Source: Trochalopteron elliotii | Taxonomy: Eukaryota; Chordata; Aves; Passeriformes; Leiothrichidae | Direction: 5' to 3' | DNA: 64,000 nt | NCBI GenBank assembly: GCA_024734555.1 | Contig: JANPWX010000097.1 | Coordinates: 1,193,391-1,257,390 of the forward strand | In this document: in pieces, positions 49,847-61,880 of the stretch | Layout of the letters: every line of letters begins with the position of its first letter | How positions within the stretch are numbered: position 1 is the first letter of the stretch | Made by a program: the position numbers and the translations under genes | Notes under the pieces: model-generated | What the model saw: only the letters and a program-made list of their open reading frames with translations | Databases searched by the model: none | Told to the model about the DNA's origin: nothing

Positions 49847-52800
49847 AGGGTGTTTGATTTATATTACAACCTGAGCTGGCATACTACAACTATAACTGCC
49901 CAGCATAGCTGGGTTATGATCTTTGGCCTTATACATAGAAAAATACTACTTTTTAAGAGATGTGTAGGAATAATATCATATATTGAAACATAACTCCACA
50001 GCAAAGCTAAGGACTCACTGATTCAGGTGCTAACTAAGTCCAGGCAGTTTCCAACTGCTTCAATTTCTTGCACTGCTAGTAGAATGAATGCTGTATCCCT
50101 TTGCAAAGAAAAGAAACACCCACACTCTGTTGTAACCACCCAAATCTAAACAGAGACACCGACAGAACACAGAACTGATGTTATAGCAGAAAATCCCTCA
50201 CAATGCTGCCTTTGAACAAGACCCAGCCCAGTGGGTCTGGATTTAGAAGTGTCTGCCCACTAGAGTGAAGTAAGAGTTTCTATTCCACCATGTATAGTGG
50301 TAAAAACCTATTGTGAAACTGCACCTGGGCTAAATTTCACTACAGATTCACATTGTATATGTTGAGTATATTGCGCACGCTCCAAAATCTGAAGAGACAG
50401 GAATATTACTCAGAATATTACCAGGGCTCAGAAACACTGGCATTTTCAGAACCTGAGCCCCACTTCATCACTCAGCATTGTTCCCTCCTGTCCTCTTAAG
50501 CAGCTGTACTCAAGGCCTGGGACCTTTGCATTTAGTCTTGTGCTGCCAGTGCCTGGGATAGGCCATAGCTCACTATCCATATTCAGTGGCTGATTTCAGC
50601 CTCATCCTTGCTCCAAGCAAGAGCCCTGCCCATCCCTAAATACTACAGAAAGGGGACAGAAGCTCTACACAAGCTCTTCAAAACTGGTAAATACCATTTA
50701 GAGCCACCAAAAAGTTCACTTCTGCATCTGTCTGGAGAAAGAGCCATCCCCACTGTGAACCGTCCAAGACACAGGGTGATGGAGAGGTCAGAAAACCAAT
50801 CTCTTGCCCATGAATAATCCCTGGCAGGATATTAATCTCTCTGTCAGAAGCAGAAGTGATGTCACTACTGTTCTAGCATGCAAAAATGAGTTATTTCTCA
50901 TTGCCTCTGTGTTGGTCAGAACATGAGATTTAAGCAGGTGGAAAAAACCCAAAATCACAGAGCACACAGAATCAGTATTCCCTCACGAAATTCTCCCAGG
51001 GTCGAGATTAAATAATCAAAGAGCCAATCACCGTTCCAGCCCATGGCTCCAATCTAAGAAGCACATTGACTATTCAGCAATGACAACAGGCACTTGGGAA
51101 GTCAGGGGACCCTCCAAGCAGAGCAAGCACTCTGGGCACAGGCAAAGGCATGTTCTCTAACTCAAGGAAAAGCAAGAACTTCAAGTCCCCCACTGTACAA
51201 AACAGGATGGAAGATCTCAGTTTGCCAAGAATTTTAATGGAAGTTAAAAATGAGTTTAAAATCATTAGTTAAACATGTAAACATCCAGGATAAGTTTCAG
51301 GGCAAAGATTGTATTATTCATAGTACTTTGAATGTTAACTATTCAAGATTCCACTTAATATATTTTTTCCAGCAATAAGATAATAGAATAATACCAAAAC
51401 ACAGTATATGTTTATGATCTTTTAAGATTGTAATTTGTTTTGATTACATCAAACAGCATCTGCTCTTTCTCTTTACTCAAAGCACTGAGAATATACCTAA
51501 TAGTAATATCATTCTATTTTGAAATTTGTCTTTCTGCACATTCATTAGAGTGAAATTCTTCCAAAGCAAACTCGAAAATATAAAACAAAACATGAGAAAA
51601 CAAAAAAATCTGTCAAGAATATTGCACATTTGCATTTGTTTTACATTTCTGAGAAAAAACGTATCTCTGCTACACCTCAGACCCTGCCTCATCTGTGGAG
51701 AAGTCCTAACCTTATGTTTATGCCATGCATTAGAGTAGTGATGCGAAGGCTGTGATCACTGTGGTGTACAATTTTTAATTTCCTAGTAGCAACATTTTTT
51801 ATTGCAACTGGCAGGTTGTTCATAGTTGTAATTTTGAGATGTGCTTTTGTTGTTGTTCTGGTCTTTTATGAACATGCTGCCAGATATCACTCTATGATGG
51901 CCCATGCTGGGTTAGTGATAATGTTGTCTGCACTGGCAGGTCTACCTTGGCAGATTATGGACATAAAATGGGCAGGGGGCAATCAACTTGTCAGAATATT
52001 TACAAATTTCAAATTGCTGTCTACACCCTTAATGACTTGCACAATGAAAAAGATTGCTATGTCACTATATCTGTTCAGCATGAAGAATGGTAATAGCTGG
52101 AGAAGATGGGCTGGGAGGGAGACAGCCCTCATTAAAAACAAGCAGTTGTGATTGACATGAAAATTTGCCTATGAAGCCAAAAGAAAGGTAAATGCATTTA
52201 GATGTAAGTGTCTTTACTGGGGGGGCTTACTGGACCAAGAAACCTTGCTAGCCTTACATAGACTCAGCTGCAGAAAAATGTATCAGTCTTATACAACAGC
52301 TAATAGAAAGCCACTGATTGTCCAATTCCTCCATCCCATATAGGTATCCATCTGGGATACCTCACTTTCTTTGCTATCCCCTCTGAACCAAGGTGAGAGG
52401 GAGAAAATAATTCAGTCATGGTAAAAGGTAGTAAGATGAGAAGTTAAAAAAAATACATAATTTCAGCTGCTTTGAAAAAACTGAGTTAAACTTTATCTGA
52501 ATTATACTTATCCACACTCATTGTCTGTATGGAAACAACTGCTGAGGGACCCATCAGCATCCCTGCTAACAACTTCCTCATCCAGCCCTCCTGCCTCTTC
52601 AGAGTTTTCAATATTATTCCTGCCAGAAGCCAGGTATAAGACCGTACACCACACACCAACCTAATCATTCCCTCTGGTGAGTACAAACTTTTGCACTGCC
52701 CAGAGCAGAGGTCTGTATTCTTAATGAGGGTGTTTTGGGTAAAAAGCTCAAGGTCACTTAGGCAGTAACATGGTGATGGTGATCACACACGTAGCTTTTC

Positions 52801-54140
52801 GTTTCACTTTTATCAACACATAAGTAAGCACTTCAGTAAAATGCAAGTGTTGTGTTAGATCACTCTTTGAGATGGCACATGAAAGATGAGAGAACTGCTC
52901 TGACAAAGCCAGGACAGTAGTAGAACTGGGTATATAAAGTAGGTCTCCTTAACACCAAACCTGTTTTGTTATCCATGCAGCAATGCTTTCTTCCTAGTTT
53001 GTTTTCTATGCAGGAGACCTACAGGAGTTTTTTTACAGCATAAGGCTTTTGCAGTTTCACTTTCTGATTACCAACGAAGAACAGTTTGAAAGGTACTGCC
53101 TGAAATATGATCGTTTACTTCTTGTTTCAGTATAGCTTAACAGTATCATTTTTCATAATCTTTGAAAATGTTAAAAATAAAAAGGGTAACAGTCTGAGCA
53201 TCTGGTTTCTCATAAAATGGAGTACATTTACCTAAAAATGAAAGATTTACAAATGCTTTTAATGTTTCTATAGAAACCAGAAAATCACAAACCTCTTGTG
53301 TCAGAGCTGTTAACATAGGAATCACATATGTTTTATCCATATATATGCCAAAACATATTTCCAGCAGAACAAAACCTGCTTTGACTTCAAAGGAAATGGA
53401 AGTGACGGCAAAGTCTTTTGAAATCCTGGACCATTGCTTAGCCATGGACCAACAGCAACATGAAAGAGTCACAACATCTGCCAAAATTCCTTATATTTTA
53501 AATCCTTTCACTCACAGTCATGTATTTCTGACATTTGCTACGTAAGGAGCCATTACAACAGAAACTCTTCAACATTAATAAGTACTTATTACAAATTATT
53601 TCAACTTCATCCCAAACAAAAGCACAAACCCATTTATTTTGTTGTTTCTTCCTCCTTTCATATTTTTAAGTACTGTCATAAGAGGTCACCAGATATTTGA
53701 AAGTGAGGGTATTTTCTACAGAAGAAGCAGTCTTCATGAAGAAGCTATTTTATTCATTTGACATTGGAAGGAGTAGTTTAAATTTATACGTGCAGAAATT
53801 CCCATCACAATCAAGAATCCAATGCACATATAAAGTTGTACCTGTACAACCGACCTAAGTCCTGTGTATTTCTGGCATCTTGGTGGAACTTCTGCACTGA
53901 GCACATACTTACATCCTAGATCCAGAGAGAGACACCTGGGTGTCTCCACTGGTCACCAGTTAGGCAGAAAGAGTCAGCTTTCCATCATAATCATACTCAT
54001 CTTCTGACTGTAAAGAGACTGTAGAGCAACCACAGCCCTAACTGAGAGACTCACTCAAAGCAGGGGAAACGGATATAATTGTCCATGAAGATCACCGTTT
54101 GTTGCTAACAAAAATTTTCAGACCTGGAACAAGCTTGACA

Positions 54141-54192
54141 CAAAAAAAAAAACAAAAAAAAAACAAAAAAAACCCCACCAAAACCAAAAAAA
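54141..54192. repeat. A-rich simple repeat, (A)nC
   Basis: Runs of seven to eleven A separated by single C, then aaaccccaccaaaacc. Resembles a degraded (AAAC)n or A-rich tail. It lies about 50 bases outside the LTR-like element that starts at 54244. Confidence 0.8.
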
Positions 54193-54243
54193 CACACCCT
54201 CACATATGCTCATTAAATGATACAGGTTAGCATGTGGTCAGAG

Positions 54244-54721
54244 TGTAGTGAACCACTTGTAAATGTATCAATCTCTGAGGGTCCAGCCTCTGCAGAGAAG
54301 TGGCTAAAATCAATTAGCAAGACTGGTCTTCAGAGATGTTTTGTAAAGCCAAAGGTTTAATAATTAAAAATAACAAAATAACAAACATTACAGAAAACAA
54401 AAGATAAGTCACGCACAGGTGTCCGAGAAAACTTCTGACACCTTGCTACAAACACTTCAAAAAGCCTTTTTCTTCTTTTGTGCTCCTTCCTAAATACTGA
54501 ATGTTTTAGAAGGAAAATCTGGCCTGCTGCCAATGAAATTAACAACAGGCTTTGAATTACACTCTTGGAGCCCAACCGATTTTCTTGTGCTGGCGCTGAG
54601 CCAATCACTACCAGGGGGGTATGGAAAATCTAGGTAAACTTCCTAAAATTTGTAAGGGTAAACTGAAACTCTTTCCCTATTTGGAAGCACCTACTGGGGG
54701 TCTGGGGCATGCTTTACTACA
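54244..54721 (-). mobile_element. Probable solo LTR, 478 bp
   Basis: The element is bounded by TGTAGTGAA on the left and TTTACTACA on the right. These termini are inverted copies of each other in eight of nine bases and have the TG...CA form of an LTR. An ATTAAA poly(A) signal reads on the minus strand (TTTAAT at 54356-54361), about 112 bases from the left end, which sets the orientation and gives a normal U5 size. The length is typical. I found no target-site duplication (cagag on the left, attaa on the right) and no internal retroviral sequence. It does not match the other LTRs in the window. The 83-codon minus-strand frame at 54357-54608 lies inside it and is not a gene. Confidence 0.55.
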
Positions 54722-56580
54722 ATTAAAAGCTTCAGTAGCTTATGGCTGAACCTCTGAGTAGTCTCTGAATTTGTATGATTTTATTTTTACCTATGGAACT
54801 TTGAATCTCGTATTGAGAAATACCTGAACTTACCAGAGTACCAAGTGAGACTTGTGGGCAAGCTACATTTCTTGCAGCCTAAAGAGTCAGTTTATAAGCA
54901 TTAAGGTAAGTAAACACAGATGGCAGCTTCAGTTTAATCCAGTTTAGTCCCAAATATTAAAAACAATTAATGAAATCTTGACTTCAAGAATTAAAATCTC
55001 TTAGTTGTCTCTGCTCTGACTCCTGACCACTAATACAAGACTCATGAGACTTACACGTTTTGAGATATTTGTAAGAAAGAGCAGTCCATAAACAAGCAGT
55101 AACATCACCATTAAAGAGATCTTCAGATCTTTTAATTTTTTTTTTAATACCACAATGGCTCTTGGTATTAACTGATAAGAAGAATGAAATTCTCATCACC
55201 CAATTTCAGCTGATTCACAGTTTAATGGCTTACAAAAGCTATAAATATAAGAAAGCTACAAATATAATTTCTCTGTAACATCAACACAGAGAAAGAATCC
55301 CACATAAATAAAATGAAACCAAGTGCACTTGGGAGCACACAAGCTTTAGATGAGAATAGGTGACTAGACACCTGATTTTTAGATGGACAAAATGAACTCT
55401 TTTCTGTCATTCTCCCCAACCAGATTTCAAATGCTATCAATTTCTGTGAATCCTGCATTCATGGACAAATGAATATACCATAAATAAACCCATAGCAGTA
55501 TAGGTTTAGGAATGACAGCCTTTAAGAAACTGCTGGAATAGACTCAGGAATTGGTTTAGTGGCTGATAAGAACAAGGAGAGAGCAACATGTTCTTCTGGA
55601 GAGCTGGGATTTCTACCTAGTGGTGGTGTTAACATGAGAACATGCTAACCACATGCCTCTGAAAGTCTAGCTCAAGTAGAAATATTTGACAGCTATCTCA
55701 TAATTCATATCTGAGCACATTTTCATGAGACAGATTGGACAGCATAAACTTATAAGAAATAATGCAAGTGCTCTTCCTGAAAACAGTGGCAGTAGTAATG
55801 TGAACAAATGCTCACTAAACTAAGCCATCTACAGTGTGATACATGAAGGTTTCCACCTATCAATCAGAGCTCTGGAAAAAGGCAAGGTTGAGCATTTAGT
55901 TTTCCTCCAGTTTCCATGGTTATTTTAAGGTCTGTAAATGACCTCTCCAGAGAAATTAAATTAAGCATAGAATTTTTTAAAAAAATACAGCGAGCACCAT
56001 GCTTCAGAAAAGAGTTGTGCTATCTGTAACTTCATTCAACACTAATATTTTTATACACACATAACAGATATATAAATTATTTCATTGACATCCTGCTCCC
56101 TGGCATTTAGAATTCATGTTTCATTAGCAATCACTCAAATACAATATACCAGGACTCTCAGTGAATTTTTGCTACACTGGAATGTAGCAATAACATACTA
56201 AAATTCCTTACTGTTATGTCTATTCATTAACACTTCCACTGGTACAACTCTGCCCACCCTATGTACACAGGAGAATTGACCATGTTGCTACCAAAAGGAC
56301 TGCTTCAGAATAGAAGCAAAAACAGAAGAAAAACTCTTCCTCCACAAAAATGCAAAAAATTTACTGTCTTTCACATGTCTGCAGATATTTTCTATGTTTA
56401 TTTTCTCCTCTAATTAAGGATGTTGCTCTTTATTATTAATTAAATGGAAAATATCCAGAGCCAGTGATTGAATTACCCCAAAGTACCTGCTTAAAAAGAT
56501 CGATATTGATCAAACTAAAGGGTAGAAAGTACCACTAGTCTTCTTAATGTAAGTGATTTGGCTCAAGGAAGGTTTTGATC

Positions 56581-56627
56581 AAATTAAGTGGAGGATCTAA
56601 TTAACCTGTGATTAAATTAAGTGGAGG
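56581..56627. repeat. Direct repeat of 14 bp
   Basis: The word aaattaagtggagg occurs at 56581-56594 and again at 56614-56627, start to start 33 bases. The bases between are different, so it is not a simple tandem array. Confidence 0.7.
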
Positions 56628-59600
56628 GCAAGCTGTATAGGCATAAATCCCATACACATTGAGATGAAACTAATAGTAATGCACATATTTACAGAGGCTG
56701 CCAGGGGAAAGCATGCAATAAATTCAGCAAAGAAAAAAAGGTCACAGAAAGAAAGGGAAAGCAAAGCATGAAGGGATTAGAATACAGAAAGAAGATAAAG
56801 ACAGCCTCAGATAATGATTACCACTGGAAAAACATCAGCCAAGCCTGAGAGATTAAAGACTGTGAATATACTAAAGCATGATAAAAATTCTTCCAGTTTA
56901 AAGATCTAAGGCAGTGTGAAACTCGGTGATCCATATTGAAATAGAATTCCAGAAGCTACTAAACAGGCTCTTGTACAAGGTCAAATTATATCAGTCAGTA
57001 GTTTGGACCTCACGGGGAGTATATGATGAGATCAGTGGTAGGGACAGGTTGCCAATTCACACCGCAGGCAAACAAACTCCATGCCATTCTTCCACACAGC
57101 AGACCACTGGTCTTTGAGAAACGGGATGTTTATAGCTCTACACCCATTGAAGAACCATTTGTAACAATTCAAACAGTCAGATATCCTTCCTTACCTGGCC
57201 CACTGTCTTGTAAGAGACCACTACCTTATTTCTGTCTCAGGGCTCTGAATGGTATCACCATAACCTATTCCTGAAGAAGCCTGCACATTTTTCACCCACT
57301 GCCAAAATCCTATTACAGCAAGGCTGAAACAATAGAAATCAGAGTTCTTTGTGACTCCACACCACCCAATCCTGGAACAAAATTATGTGTCTTCAAAACA
57401 ATTGGCTTCAAAATTAGCAACCCATTTAAAAGAATGAGGAAATATTGAGCTGGATCTAAGACAGGCAGAAATCCCAACAGTTTATTGCCTTTATCTCATA
57501 AAGACTTGCCTTTTTTCTGAAGTTTTAGAGAAAAAATTGTTGACATTGTGCAATTTCAAAAAGACAAGATCTTTCACCCTTATTAGACCATAACAACACA
57601 TTAATCTTGAGTCTCTCAGATGATATTCTGAAATGCTGCGAGTTCTCCCTGTATTCAATCTGGGGCAATTACACAAACTTTGTTTAACATTTTTGATACA
57701 GTTGATAGATTAAAAAAAAGTGGAAAAGTAATTGGTTACAAATTATTCAAGAACGATAAATACAAACAATAAGATATGGAACTTAATGCTATTATAGAAT
57801 TTCTATATTTCTGCCAGCTACTTGCTAGCTGCAAAAGATCACATAAAAGTGCCATTCCAGATGCAGTAGTTCCATTTTATCAAGGCAGTGGTATTTTTTT
57901 GAGACAAAGTTCTCAACTAGTTTCTTGATAGACAAATATTGACTTCCCAGAAGTGCAAGACAATCATCTAGAAAATACAAGTCCCATAGTATTTCAAGAC
58001 TCAGTGACTGAGACACCTTTGTGTCTTCTTGAAACCCACCTGTTCAAAGACCATAGGCAATTACCTTGGTCTCCAATTTTATGCAGCAACTCTACTTCCA
58101 CATCTATTGGCAATTTTCTACAGTTTTGAAGCCTTGTAAAAATACAACACACAGTAATTTCTGAGAAACAGAAAAATAAACTCATAAAGCTGAAAATCCA
58201 GCTAGCCAGCATCACTGCCAAACCTGAAAACCTGACATATTTTTCAATGTTCCAGTAACACATTAATATGGATTTTTTTGGTTACATTGTGTGCATAGCG
58301 ATGATTTCTTGTTTAAGCCAATAGCCAGGCAGCCTTTTATTTTTCTTCCTTTTTCAGTTGAAGAGATTTACCTCTGCACAAATAGCCTTCGTTTTGCAAT
58401 CAATAGCAGCACTGAACAATTGGATTGGAAATCATAGTGTATAATCAACTCCAAGACTCAAACGGAAGAACACCTATTGTTCTTTTCTGAGCAGACAAAT
58501 TGAGACCTCTGTTATCTCTTAAGTATCAACAATTATGCAGTGAAGATATTAATTTTCCTTCAACAGGCATGGAATTATACATCTGGCTGCTGTCAGCTGT
58601 ATTATGCTACTGGAACAATGAATTAACCTTGCCCCATGCTGGCAACTCTGCAAAATTAAATATATCAAGAACTTTCCTAACTCAGATGATTGTAAAAACT
58701 TTGCATCATAAAACCTTTAAAAGCAGTTTAATCTTCTTTTATGTATGAAGTAACTTAATCTTTTTATATAGTGTCTCTTCATTTCTGTACATGTAATAGT
58801 AACAATAACGTAACACAAGATGTAAGAATGTTTTTCACTTCAGCTCATGTGGGTTGGAGAACTTGTTGCAGCATCTTCAGTCCCCTTTGACAGTTCTGTT
58901 GGTTTCTTGTCTATAATTCATTATATCCCAACTAAAATTGGCAGATACCCTGCCAACAATCAAGAACTTTGGAACTTCCCAAAAAGGCCTGCTTTTCCAC
59001 TGCATTGCACATAATCATGGTTTTCATAACCCTCATGACATTTTACCACATGCCCTGAAACAAGGAGGAAAACTAGATAACAAACCTAAAGAAATGGCTA
59101 AAACTAAAACCATTATTTATCTGGGTCTTCATGACAGCCATAGATTAATGGAAAAATGACTCCACACATTTCTCTCTTTAGCTTTTCAGACAGATTTTAT
59201 TCAGACCTTTCAATTTTAACTCCTTTTTCCTCAGAAGATACTCACTTTTCTGTCTAATTTCCAGCTAAAGGGCATGTAGAAACATTCTTGCAATTGCTTT
59301 GAGTTTATTCTCACTGAAAAAAATCCCCAGGTGTTAATAGCTACACTAGGTCAATAAAGAGTGCATTGGCTTCTTCAGTGGAGAGCAGTGCTTTGAAAAT
59401 TCCTTATGCTTTTCTTAATTCCTGTGTCTTACACTATTTTCTCCACCTGTGGAGAATAATCGGTCCCTTATTCTGCTACTTAGTGTTATACACATTTAAA
59501 CACTGTTAAACTTCAGTGCAAGTGATTCGATGTTTATTCCATAAGCAATTTGAACTTACTTACCAGGTTTGGGTTGGTTTTTTTTCCCAAGTATTTATAA

Positions 59601-60971
59601 GCAGCTGTGTGTACTAGCAAGTTATCTGTACCTGTGGCATTCTAACTCTGCATACATAGCACCTGCTTCTTAGGAGACAGAAGGATTTTTTTTTTGGTGT
59701 TTCTTTCTACATCTTTTCAAGAAAGGGACTAGAAGCATCAAAACAAAGGCAAATTTTGAGAAAAAAAAATCATTCACTTAGCGTGTTCCTAACCTATAGC
59801 TCACTTTGAGAATAGTGTTTAATATAATACTCCCACAGAATACTTAACTTAGGAAAAGCAGTGAGGAATCAATACTGAGTTAAAGGCTATGAATTCTTCA
59901 TCCCTTGCTTAGATGTAGTTAAATATTCATTATATTAGATATTATATTAAATATATATAAATGTAGTCAAATAAAAGTTAAATATTCTTTCTGTATTAAT
60001 GATTAATAAAGAATTTCAGCACATTTTTATTTAAATTGAAAGTGACGGTCTTAAGCCAAAGGTTTCTCCTGGATTATAACCTTCTGCTGCTGCCCTCAGG
60101 AATGGTGATGTTACCTTGTGTATCTGACCTTGCTCTGTTTTGGACAGAAAATTTCTGGTCAAAGACATCCTACAATTCCTCTCTCCTTATCAGAATTGGC
60201 TTCCTTGCCCACCAGCTCTCTGGACAATGGGAAGATTACTGGAGAACCACTCACCTGAGATCCAATACCAGGGTCCAGAATGCTTCTGCCAAGCAGAATG
60301 AGCAGATGCATGGAAAAAATTATGGTCAGAGCAGAAGTCCAGTGTGTCTGGAGTTTTTGTTGCCTACCCTTTAGAGTCTTTCACCAAGGAAATAAGGGTT
60401 CTTCTCTCTTTTGGATTGTTAGATGTGGCTAGATTTCCATAAGAATAATATCTGACTCTAACAAGAGTCTTTCTGACTTTAAGTGGAGAGGTAGTTCAGT
60501 TTCCCAATTACAGAAGTGTTTTCTATCACTTCATAATTGAATGATTTTTCTTTAAAGTTCATACTCTAAAAACAAACAAGGTTAATTTTTCATGTGTTGA
60601 AACTTACCTCCAATGCCTGTTTTTAATTTTTAAATTTGTTTTATGTATTTCAAAAATACAGTGGGTGAAATGAAAATTCCAGGCCTACTAGTAAAACTAG
60701 TTTGCAAAACTGTGAAAAATTATACTTAAGGGCAGGTCCACTAAGGGCTTCCAGAATGAAAATCCTTGCTGCAGGTTCCATAAACAGTAAGTGTGGCATG
60801 CTTTGACATCTCTCTATCAGTTTTGTCCAAAAAATGCTGTTAAATGAATTGCAAGTTTGAGAGATCTAGGAAATAATTGCTGCCATGATAACTTGAACCA
60901 AGAAGCAGTAATTTTATTAACATTAGCAAATAAAATCAAACTATTTCAGTACAAATTGATATGGATGAATA

Positions 60972-60993
60972 TTTAGTAAAATATTTTACTAAA
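60972..60993. repeat. 22-bp perfect palindrome
   Basis: The half site tttagtaaaat is followed by its exact reverse complement, with no spacer. The match stops at both ends. It is AT-rich and could extrude as a cruciform. No associated element is recognised. Confidence 0.88.
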
Positions 60994-61639
60994 GATTCCT
61001 TCCGTCCATTCTGTTTCAGTTCCTGGGCTATATATTCTCCTTCCTTCTGAGACAGAAGTCAATAGAAACTGCATATAAAGAACTAGGACAGTATATTGGC
61101 CTTTAAGGAGTTAGGATGCCCCAGGCAACCTGGAAATCATCCATCCTTCCTTGTTTTTAGTCTCTCACACAGCAGAGATACTAAACGTTACACAGCTTTT
61201 AATATGCCGGTTCACGCACATCTCTAAAGAATATGGATATAATCGGCAATTGCCTAAGAAAATAAATGAAACTAAAATACACCCAAACTCATGAAAAAAC
61301 AGGACAGAAAACTTCAAATATTTGTTTTACTTTCTAAACCTGTGCCTCAAGCAGAATTGTACTAGATGCCAGACAGCATGGGACAAAGACCAAAAATTCT
61401 TTGGTTTAGGATTAAGTTTTATAAAAAGATTGCCTTTCACTTATATCTCACTGAGGGACAAGGTGGACCCTCAAGCAAGAGAGGTCTCTTCTCATTATAA
61501 CACCTCGTATGATGCAACCTCCTGTGACCTGATTTAGCAAGCTGAGTGATTCATTTAATGCCTCTTTACTTGGCTAAGTGCCACACAGAAATACCTTAGC
61601 TGGTGTTTGAAGGACATGGTTTGTGTACCAGACACTTGG

Positions 61640-61880
61640 ACAGAATGAGCACACTGGGTCATAGCAAAGGGTCAGTTAGGCCACTAGCCTCTTTCAGGTA
61701 GTGGTCAACAGCAGGAAACATCAGAGGTACATAAGTATTTCAGGTCCAGAATAAACTGTCATCCACCAGTGGTCTGAGGGTCAGGACTTTCAAGCCAGTG
61801 TGGAGACTTTGCCTTCCACAGTTCTCAGTAATCTTTTTTCCCAGGAATTTGTGCAGCTGTTTTTCAAGTTAGCACAAAGC
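61640..61880 (-). mobile_element. Ancient CR1-like fragment
   Basis: The plus strand reads cactgggtcatagcaaaggg followed by a 'ggccactagcct' stretch, a 'tagtggtcaacagc' block and a 'catcagagg' block, and ends with 'aatttgtgcagctgtttttc'. That order follows the reversed 3' end of a CR1 group widespread in turtles, crocodilians and birds (its forward strand ends with 'ggtctgacccag'-like sequence). The copy is very diverged, so it is probably old enough to be shared among many birds. The call rests on block order from memory. Confidence 0.5.

Larger units (their letters stand above)
43069..54243. other. Gene-free unique sequence
   Basis: I see no CR1, LTR or convincing exon in about 11 kb. Minor features are a short C then CA run at 43749-43765, an 11-bp tandem pair acatgataatt at 49823-49844, and A-rich sequence at 54141-54192. 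Open frames such as 51816-52151 (111 codons) and 53146-53484 minus (112 codons) have no recognisable domain. Confidence 0.55.
54722..61639. other. Gene-free unique sequence
   Basis: No gene or transposon is recognisable. It includes a 14-bp direct repeat (56581-56594 and 56614-56627), a splice-acceptor-like site at 58357, an AT-rich run at 59930-59965, and a 22-bp palindrome at 60972. The frame at 60036-60374 (112 codons) has no recognisable domain. Confidence 0.55.

Noticed and set aside
51276..51286. TGTAAACATCC, identical to the 5' end of miR-30 family microRNAs
   Set aside because: The following bases do not match any miR-30 member I know, and no complementary arm lies downstream to form a hairpin.
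51816..52151. 111-codon frame with hydrophobic start
   Set aside because: No recognisable family, no splice or promoter context, and length not exceptional for AT-rich DNA of this size.
52486..52686. 66-codon minus-strand frame
   Set aside because: At first it looked protein-like, but I could not tie it to any family, and no splice borders frame it.
60036..60374. 112-codon plus-strand frame
   Set aside because: No recognisable domain and composition like its surroundings.
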